Shown piece after piece: positions 17,611 through 26,500 of a stretch of DNA of 32,673 nucleotides. Origin of the DNA: Symsagittifera roscoffensis (lineage: Eukaryota > Xenacoelomorpha > Acoela > Convolutidae); assembly GCF_963678635.1 (NCBI RefSeq), contig NW_026971056.1:1-32673 (forward strand). The letters are read 5' to 3'. The stretch's first letter is position 1. The number at the start of each line of letters is the position of its first letter. Below the pieces are notes generated by a model that worked only from the letters and a program-made list of their open reading frames with translations, was not told the DNA's origin and made no database searches. A program made the position numbers and the translations under genes.

Positions 17611-18245
17611 TGTTCTGATTTCAAATAGAAACAGAAACATGAATTATTTTATTGCGTTCACAAAATGTGACGCCGCCGCCACCACCAAAGAAATATGTTT
17701 TTATTCCCTTGCAAAAGGAAGGGAAATGCTATTGGAATAATTCGTATAACGTTTTAAGCATTGAGAATTGAAACGACTATTCTCATTCAATACGAATAAT
17801 AACGATTCCTCTCGTAAAGTACGAGCATACGAAACCTTCTTCTCGTAAAATACGAATGTACGAATAAAGAATACGAAGTTAAAAGAAACTTCTCATTTGA
17901 TACGAAAAGTGGCGTGATTTCCCAATCTGAGTATAAATAGAAGCTCAAAACTACGGGAATTCATCCCAACAACTTCTCTTCTACCACCACCACCACTCTC
18001 CTCAACCACCCCAACCCTTCTCTAAAATAATATTCAATCTCAGAGAAAATATCTCCAATCTCACCGTAAAAAATAAATATTGAGTCAAAAAGCAACTTGC
18101 TGTAAATTCATACTAACTTCCTTTTTTTAATAAAATATTTCTTAAGCGAATTTTAGATTTACTTTCTAAGATAGAAAGTAGAAAGGACCCTTTATTCCTA
18201 GCAAGCGTTTTGTCCGACGTAAATAGTATTGCTAGCGTAATAAAT
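17611..18245 (+). repeat. Element B second LTR (3' LTR of the long copy and 5' LTR of the next)
   Basis: Matches 4570-5189, with a perfect TATAAATA at 17932, an extra CCA in the ACC repeat, and a 9-nt duplication near 18031. It is preceded by a PPT, so it is a 3' LTR, but it is followed by PBS, leader and gag, so it also serves as a 5' LTR. A shared LTR between tandem copies is typical of LTR-LTR recombination. Confidence 0.9.
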
Positions 18246-18907
18246 TGGTGCGACCAGTGAGGCTCACCTTCTAAAAATTCGCAAAAATTGCTAAAGTCTC
18301 AAAAAGAGATAAAAAGCAAAGATTCCAATTCTCAAACTGGAGAATTGTTGAAATTTCTCTTACAAAAAAAGAGAAATAATAAATTTCCAAATCGGAAATT
18401 TAAGTTTTCTAAACAAATTTATAAACTTTTCTATCTTTCTTTTTTAAGTTCTAAACTAAATATAAAATGGCTGATACCCCAATATCCCATCCCAACCTGT
18501 CTTTAATGACATTTTCGGGAAACGATCCGAACCAAAATGCTACAGCTTTTTGGAATTCAGTTGAAAACAAAATTCTTTTCTCATTAGGTCAAAGACCTGC
18601 TGATAATGATGCACGACGCAGCTATGATAGCAGACAACGATCCCTATTCGGATCATTGTTAACTGATACATCTCTTGAATGGTTCAATGATAATGTAACC
18701 AATGCTACCACATGGGCACAACTCAAAGATCTCTTCCTAAAAAGATTTACTGACGGACGAGATCAATTCAAACATAGAATTGATGCTGAAAATGCAGCTC
18801 GCCAAGATGGCGAATTAATAAAAAATTACTTCCACAGAATTAAATCTTCTGTAGATAGAGGATGGCCCGAAAGTATTGATGAAACCGTTCATGCTACTGA
18901 AGCTGCT
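18246..18907 (+). pseudogene. gag: Second element B leader and truncated gag, fused to inverted LTR
   Basis: PBS at 18246, leader with the same hairpins, then gag from the ATG at 18467 to about 18907. Its frame is intact over the region where the first copy has indels. At 18908 it switches to reverse-complement LTR sequence, and the reading frame runs on to a stop at 18998-19000, adding about 30 unrelated residues. Everything after residue ~147 of Gag is lost. Confidence 0.85.
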
Positions 18908-19176
18908 ACTTCGTATTCTTTATTCGTACATTCGTATTTTACGAGAAGAAGGTTTCGTATGCTCGTACTTTACGAGAGGAATCGTTATTATTCGTATTGA
19001 ATGAGAATAGTCGTTTCAATTCTCAATGCTTAAAACGTTATACGAATTATTCCAATAGCATTTCCCTTCCTTTTGCAAGGGAATAAAAACATATTTCTTT
19101 GGTGGTGGCGGCGGCGTCACATTTTGTGAACGCAATAAAATAATTCATGTTTCGGTTTCTATTTGAAATCAGAACA
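18908..19176 (-). repeat. Inverted partial LTR (269 bp)
   Basis: The reverse complement of 17611-17879, sharing second-LTR-specific bases (for example the CCTTCTTCTCG variant). The TG end points outward at 19176, so 17611-17879 and 18908-19176 form a 269-bp inverted repeat around a 1-kb spacer. Another four flanking bases (GATA / TATC) also match in inverse. Confidence 0.9.
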
Positions 19177-19624
19177 TATCAAACAAAAAAAAATTAACTT
19201 ATACAATGTTTTGGAGAATATACCCTTCTTAAAGTTTGTTAGGCTACATAAGGGGCTCACTTTGATATAATTATATCTGTGATCGACTTGTCATTTTCGG
19301 CGTAATTTTTGATTAACTAAGAAAAGCCAAAATGACCCATTTTTGGGGTGAAATTTTGGGCCCGAATTTCGCACAACAATTTACACCATAATAATTCTGC
19401 TAAAATTCTAAGCAAGTTTTGTCTTCATAAGTTTTCACCTAAACTTAACCCAATCTGAGAAAAACGGGTTTTAAATTTCAAGTTTAACGCGTTTTGTCTG
19501 GTTAATTTAAATCAGCACTGTATTACTAGTCGGAATAACTTTTTAGTATTAAAACTGAATTTGAAAAAAAAATTATGAAAATGTTGACAAAAACGCTTTA
19601 ATAATTAAGTTTTTCTTTCGACAG
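19177..19624. other. Non-coding DNA, intron upstream of the AMOP exon
   Basis: AT-rich, with no open frame or RNA gene seen. It does not resemble the missing integrase end of element A. It ends in a pyrimidine-rich splice acceptor at 19624. Confidence 0.6.
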
Positions 19625-20538
19625 CTCACGAACCAATCATTCAGCCTGAACCAATTGGAAAGAAAAGATCCTCTAAAAGTTGCACCTCATTCCTGGCCGA
19701 TGAGGACAAACGCGATTCATTGAAGCAAAATAAAGATTGGCGAGAAAATCTAGCAGAGTTTGGCTGTCCCAGAAATTATGCGGAATTGACAATTCAAAAT
19801 GATTCCTGGTTTGCTGAAACAGAGGTGGAGAAAGGATGGTGGATGAACGACCCTTGCTGCCCTGGATCCAACAGCTCTGACTTCGATTTCTGCACTGGTT
19901 GTGAAATGAACAATGGTGCTACTTTTTGCATTCAATCAATACCTAAGACCATCGAAGAGACTTTCGTTATTAATGGAAAATTACAACACCAGAAAACTAT
20001 CATTTCCAATCAGTGTTGTTACGATGATGAAGGAAACCTTCTATCTAATTCTTCTGAAGGGGCCGGAACTGCAAAAAGATCAATCAACAATAAGGACCAT
20101 TTGTTCAACTTTTTCCTCACTGAGTTTTCATTCTTCAAATCATGTTGCACAGATGAAACACAATGTAAGGCTTACTATCTTCGAAGACCCCCGCTGATTG
20201 GTCAATACAGTCCTCCCAGACGAGCGATGAGCATTGGTGGATCCCGTTTTCAGTCGCTAGATGGATTCGAGTACAGATTCAACGGATTAGGAGTTTATAC
20301 TATGTTAGAGTTATCAAACTCTGGCAAATTTGAAACTACGGATTTCGTAATGCAGATCAGCACTAGACTGGCTGGTCAAGCAACTGTTTTCAGCGGCTTT
20401 GTAGCGGCTGACTCTTTCACCTCTACCGAGTTTTATCTACTAGATGACAGAGGAAACTTTCATATTTCCATTAATGGCACTAAGCAAGACTACTTCAACC
20501 ACTCCGACCTTGGATCCGGAACTTGCAAAAGATTGAAG
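19625..20538 (+). CDS. Exon: AMOP domain and start of vWD
   Basis: Acceptor TTTTCTTTCGACAG; donor AAG|GTAATC. The first two bases complete a split codon, then 304 codons follow. A dibasic stretch GKKRSS precedes the AMOP domain. Confidence 0.82.
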
Positions 20539-23500
20539 GTAATCATATACCCAGTTGACAAAAAACGCTAGTGATACAATTCTCATACTATTATCCATAC
20601 ATTTCATACATTTAGAAAATTGTCCGAAAACAATATGACTAGCATTCCCTCTTAAATAATAAAATAATGACAATCAAAATATAGCATTCTTTCATCGTGA
20701 AATAGCGTGGTCAAAATGAGAGGTTTCTGGTTAAAAAGATCATAAAATTTAGGACTTCGTTTTGTGATTGTCCAGAAACTCACTAATCAAGGATTTTCTT
20801 ATTTGAGAAAACTCACAAGCTCAGTGGCAATAATCTCACAGATAAACTGAATTGTTAGGTCGCCACGTAAATTGTTGTTGCGCGCTTCAAACCCAATTAG
20901 AACAGAAAACCTTACAATTTTTTTTATGACTAGAAAGCTTTTATATAGCACAATTTTGTGGTTTTGCCTGTATTGTCATGGATGTACAATTCATGGCCTG
21001 TATTTTCACACAACTAAGTTTATCTTAAACCATATAAAAAAAAATTTGATTGATATGCAAAATAGAACTCCAGAAATTGGCCATAAAATTTCCTTATGGA
21101 AGAATGCTAGACATACAATTCTCATATATATTTTTTTCAAATTTGATCTCTTTATCCTTTTCCCTCTACTTCACTTAAGCTTCAATTTGGAGTAACGAGG
21201 TGTTTATCAAGGCTAAGTATGAATTCCAAATATGTTGTTCATGGCCTAATTAGTCCACATGTCAAGTTTTGTGACAATCGGACAAAGTGAACAGAAAAAT
21301 TACTATTAAAAAATCCCTACAAAAAATTACTACAAAAAAATGGGGGAAGAGAAAAAGATGTAATGGATTTTTACGACAAGCATCTTAATTGTATGGAGAT
21401 CAAACCGAGGAGGTGGCGAATAGAAGAAAATGTGTTCTTTTCTACCGAAGTTAACAACTAAAGAGCAAACAGAAACAAGACTGCTCGTATCAGGGCAAAG
21501 CCCTGAACGTTCCGACTGCCTTTTAAAGCTTTATGGAGCAGTAATAACATTAAAAAATTAAATGTAAAAAAATAAAATGAAACTTTTTTTCTAAAAATTG
21601 AAATTTTCTTTATAAAAATTATCCCCCAACACGCCATATAAAGTACAAAAAGATAGATTTTGCTCCTTGTAACAAATCAATCATCGCAAATAAGCTTCTT
21701 TCAACCAATTTGGAACGATTTTAAGACGGATTAAATCTCCGCTGACGCGTTTATAGCGCGAAATGTATCGCGCGTTAATTGTCCCAAATTGGCCAAAATG
21801 GCAATCTTTAAACCCACAAAACTTTATGAAAAATGATCAAAGGTAAAATATCTTTTCAAATTTGAGCTCAGGACAACGATACCTTTCGAATGATATAAAA
21901 AATTCCGTCAAAAATGGCTAGTTAAAAAGTCGAAATTTGTCTGAAGAAAAAAAACCCACCCCGAGCACAAATGTTCCGTTACTTTCGTATCGAAAGTCGG
22001 AACAAAAAGCTGTTTCAGCTACCCGTCCAACATTGAGTTTTCATAACATTTTGCATGTTTTTTGACTTAATAAATGTATTGAGATACAGAATATGTACAC
22101 TAAAACGGTCCGTCAGAGTTAAAATGTTCATCAATCAAAAACTGATTTCACGAGTCAGCCATTTTCAAACTGAAATAAAACGAGGGTGAAAGGATCTTAG
22201 CCATTTCCGAACAAAAATTCCATTTTAAAAACATTTTACGCAAAGTTAACGCAAAAGTAAAATTAACAAAGAATTTGGGTTGGTGTTTTTGGGGTGCTGT
22301 TTGCAATTCCTTTCTTACTCGAGCCATTCAAAACCGAACAGACATCCTGTGTTGACAAGAAGCTTAGTTAAGCCATTCCTTAAAATATCCTTTAAAATGA
22401 AAATTGTGCGAAAATATTTTTTTTCCATATACTGAATCTCATGACTAGCAATTTTCCATGTGTGGAATTATCTGACTAGCATTTCTCATTGTCTGAACTG
22501 CATGGCTAGCAATTTTCATTGTGCGGAATTGTGTGACGAGCATCTTCCGATTTTTTATGACGAGCATCTTTCGATTTATATGAGTAGCAACTTCCTCTGT
22601 ATGAAACTACAAGACTAACAACTTCCTTAGTATAAAATTAAACAAACACGCTAGACGACTAAATTAAATGCAAACAAAGGTTTTTTACTTTCCAAAATGT
22701 CTACTTATTTGAAATTTCGAAATCCGTAACCCCCCACCGAGCAAATAATCTCTGCTACCCTCTAAGAAAGTCTCAGTTCATGATGCTTTGTTTCGTATCA
22801 GTAAATTCCGTGTCTGAAATCGGCAGTTTTCAGCATCTTTTATAGTTTTTCCAACGGCGTTAAATTATACAACTCAACCGAGTTCAGGAAAGTTGTCACT
22901 CTAAAATTCACTTTTCTCTTTCAGAGTATTTCACATTGCTTGATCAAATTGTTCTTCATCGCTTTTTCACTCAGATAGAAAAAATGTCCCAGATGGTGAA
23001 CACTTGCTTTTCAAGTCACAGAGTACACGTGTCAGATACAGAGACTTTCTTCGAGTTTAGTATAAGTCAGTTGCTCGAGGTCGACCTAAAGACATTTTCA
23101 AAGTTTCAGGTAAAAAATGTCCACTCCAAAATTGTCTCTGAAAATAGACGTTTTAAAGAGTTAAATCGTAAATTATCGTTTAGTTTTGTTCAATATAGTA
23201 ATTACACTACTTCATACAAAGATAGATGGTAATCATGCAGTTTCATACAAGGGCATATGCTAGTCATATAATTCCATAAAACAGAAGATGCTAGTCACAT
23301 ATTTCTAGACAAAGAAAGTTGCCAGAAAGAAGTTGCCTTAAACGTAGAAAAACAACAATCAGTTTTTCTACGTTTTCAGTTTTTTTTACCCAGTATTTGA
23401 GTTTTTGTTCCCACGTACTTTTACCGTGAATAAAGTAATTTTATGTTCTGAGAGACATTAAAAAGTCCTTAAATGACTGTTTCTAAAGTTTTTTAGTTTT

Positions 23501-26500
23501 TTTTATTTTCGCTTGCTCATAGCAGTTTTTTTAACCTAACTACACTTAAAAAAAAACTCAGCAGTTTCTGGTTGACATCGAAATCTCGTTTGTAATTTTT
23601 TGTGTTTTCTATCTGGCCAAAAAATTGTTTACTACTCATTTCCTAAAACGTGCAAATTGCAATATGAAAGAAACAATAAATTTATTGGGCCTCTCGACAG
23701 GTGAGACAGTAATTTTCAGTTGTACTATTAAATAATCAAAGCATGAAAAACTCATAATTTGTAATTTGAGATAAATATGTAAATTCGAAAAGATAGTTAA
23801 CTCGTGAGGGTTTGAAAAATGCCTGTTTGGCTAATTTGGGATAACTAACGCGCGATGTGTTTCGTACTGTTAACATGTAAGCGGCAATTTATTCGATTCA
23901 AAAAACGTTCCAATTTGAAATGAGGCTTAATAATTGTTCTAACTAGTAAATTCTATGTGTTAAGCATATTGCATTGTTCATTAAATGTTTGGATGATTTT
24001 CAAAAAGAATCTAAAACAAAAAATTTTGGTTTTGAAAATTTTATAACTTTGTTACCATTTGAAAATGAGTTTTCGTCACAAATGAAAATGAATACAAATG
24101 TTTAGAACACTCCTATGATCGAAAAAGATGGAGTAAGTATATCGCTATCCCAGCTGACTTCCGTGGATGAATTGACGTTCAGTATGCAACATCGCAACAT
24201 TATAATCTCTGCTGTATTAGGCAGTGATAACTTTCTTAATATCGGCGTAGCAGCTCCAAGCGGAGCGGAGGGAAAAACGAGAGGCTTGCTCGGGAAGTTT
24301 GACGGTAATTCCAGAAACGACTTGACTGGCAGAGGTGAGAAACTTACAAAATTCCTAATTGCACAACTGAAAAAAAAAATTGTAAAGAAAATCGGATAAA
24401 ATTTTTTGCAAACTTACCTGAAACATATTTATGATTTAAAAAATTAAAATTTTCAATATCAGTTTTTATGTTACTGATAATCAGTCAGACGAAAAGTTTG
24501 ATTACATAAATGATTTTGTTGAATTAAAAGTTTTTCAGGTGAAATTATTTTTAATCACCCATTTTCTTTAAGAAGAAGCTTTTCATGGGAGAACAAAAAA
24601 AAATTTAAACAGATTAAGAGAATGGCGGGTTGCAGAACACAAATAAATAACATTATTTTATCGAAAGGGAAGTTTATTTTAGAAGCTAGAATCTCAATTT
24701 AAACAGTTTTGCTGGTATATCACAAGATCAAATCTGATTATGATTTTTGGTACTAGATTTTGCGAGGGAATAAATAAAACCTAATAATACATATCTTACT
24801 TCGTTTAAAGGTAAGAGCTCGAAGAACAATACAATGAAAAAAAAACATATAAACTACGAACCGAAATGAAATAGTTTTTTTGAGATATGTTCATTTTGCC
24901 ATCCTGTTTTGTAAGGATATTATTAGAGCAGACTATAAAAAAATATCTAGTTATGTTATCTAGTTACGCTGTGGTATCCAGACCAAATGCAATTGTCAGG
25001 CAATCTTCAACTCCTAAAAAACTTTATTTAAAAAAACTCCCTCGCACATAAGTTCTTTTTTGAAGTTAAGTCCAGAATACATTCTAGAATAAACCCCCAA
25101 ATTTTTAGATGAACACAGTTTCAAGAAAAAACAAGGAGCACAAATTTAACTTTTTGAAATTCAGAACAATCCCAGTCAGATATTGTTGAACGTTTCCTCG
25201 AGAATGATTGAAAATTTCAAACAATTTCAAAGCTTGCAATGATCATAGTTAAAACAAAACTCATTGATTATTACAAATGTCGCACTAAAATAGAAAACAT
25301 ATGAATTCAACATTTGACTAGAAAAAAATCAACGCATTCGTCTTGAAATTGCAATCGTTTCGGTCAACAAAGATCTGGCATTTTGATTCAATCCATTTTT
25401 TGAGCTAAATGAATTGTTATTCTAAACTTTTTTAGTTATTCTATCTTCACAAATTTTGTCATTAAAACTTGATTTTGCTTTTTGAACCGCATTAAAAAAG
25501 TCTGAAAAAGCATCTTTCACAAAAAGAAATAAAAGCTTTAGGTATTTTCTGTCTTGTTCCGGCTCTAAAAGTCGGAGGCTTACTATTTTGATGTTGGAGC
25601 CTCAAAGTATTTTATATTTACCACCCCCATCTTCCCGTGATCTCAGATTTTAGCTCCTTTTTGTTTCAGTTGAGTCAGTCAAAAAAAATTCGAAAACTTT
25701 CATAAGAGCACGAAGATGTACAGAAAATTATTTGAGTTTTGAAAACTTTTTGGTTGCATTTTTTTAAGTATTTGCAAACTAAAAAGTGAGGCTAGTCATG
25801 ATGGCTTTTGTCAAATTTAAATTTAAAAAAATATAGGTCGGGGTTGAAATTCTATGTTAAGGTTGTCCAAAACAGTAATTGAAATTATAATTTAAGTGGG
25901 CAAAAATTTTCGTTTACGTTTCAATTGTGTTTACTACTGTAAACTTAGTCCTAGCGGTAATTATGAATGAGCATTTTTGGGAGCAAAATCTGAAATTGCT
26001 TTCGTTTTGTCCACTTGTGTGGAACTCACTGCTGGTAGCAAAATTTATTACTATTTCGGGAGACATGTAGTCTGTTGTTGGTTAGGGAGCAGAAGCAAAG
26101 AATCGTCACAAAAATTCAGTTGTTGAATGTTTTCATTTTGATTTTAAAAGCAAAATTGGGAATCAAAGTTTATAAAACAAAAAATTGGGGAGTAAAAGCA
26201 TAAGCGTATGAGGGATGAATGGAAGAAAAAATGGAAATTTTTTTTTGATCATTTTGTCAATTGGATTTCAAAAAAGTCTTGAGTGAAAACAATTTTCATG
26301 CAGTCTTGAATGAGTAGAAAAAGTTCGAACTGGCTTCATTTATTGTACGCATTAGCATGTTTTTTGATATCAACTTGCAAACTGCAAAAAATGTTCTTGA
26401 TCGAGTTTTTAATTTAGGTGACGCAACCTTGCCTCCAAATTCCAGTTTGAGCATCATCAACTCTGAGTTCGGTATCACGTGGGGAGTGCCGAAGGATTAT

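Larger units (their letters stand above)
4570..18245 (+). mobile_element. Element B: env-bearing, retrovirus-like Ty3/Gypsy element with accessory genes on both strands
   Basis: About 13.7 kb between two directly repeated LTRs of about 620-635 bp that look nearly identical apart from a few small indels and substitutions. Contents in order: PBS (5190), gag (5412-6815), a -1 frameshift site (6803), pol with PR, RT, RNase H and integrase (about 6809-12558), an antisense two-exon gene (13398-12706), a divergent promoter region (13399-13914), an env-like gene (14049-16219), a spliced accessory gene (13915-13998 plus 16245-17024) and a PPT (17598). The PR-RT-RH-IN order and a GPY/F module after integrase place it in Ty3/Gypsy. 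The copy is defective: gag has compensating indels, pol has one stop and three frameshifts, env has two stops and two frameshifts. Confidence 0.9.
20539..22926. other. Intron filled with repeats
   Basis: No gene. It contains a repeat-family R1 copy (about 21450-22003), a short degenerate tandem array (22438-22622) and an R2 copy (22661-22838). The remainder is AT-rich with no recognised content. Confidence 0.65.

Noticed and set aside
20872-21195. 107-codon open frame in the intron
   Set aside because: Biased composition typical of AT-rich DNA, no domain, no matching phase with flanking exons.
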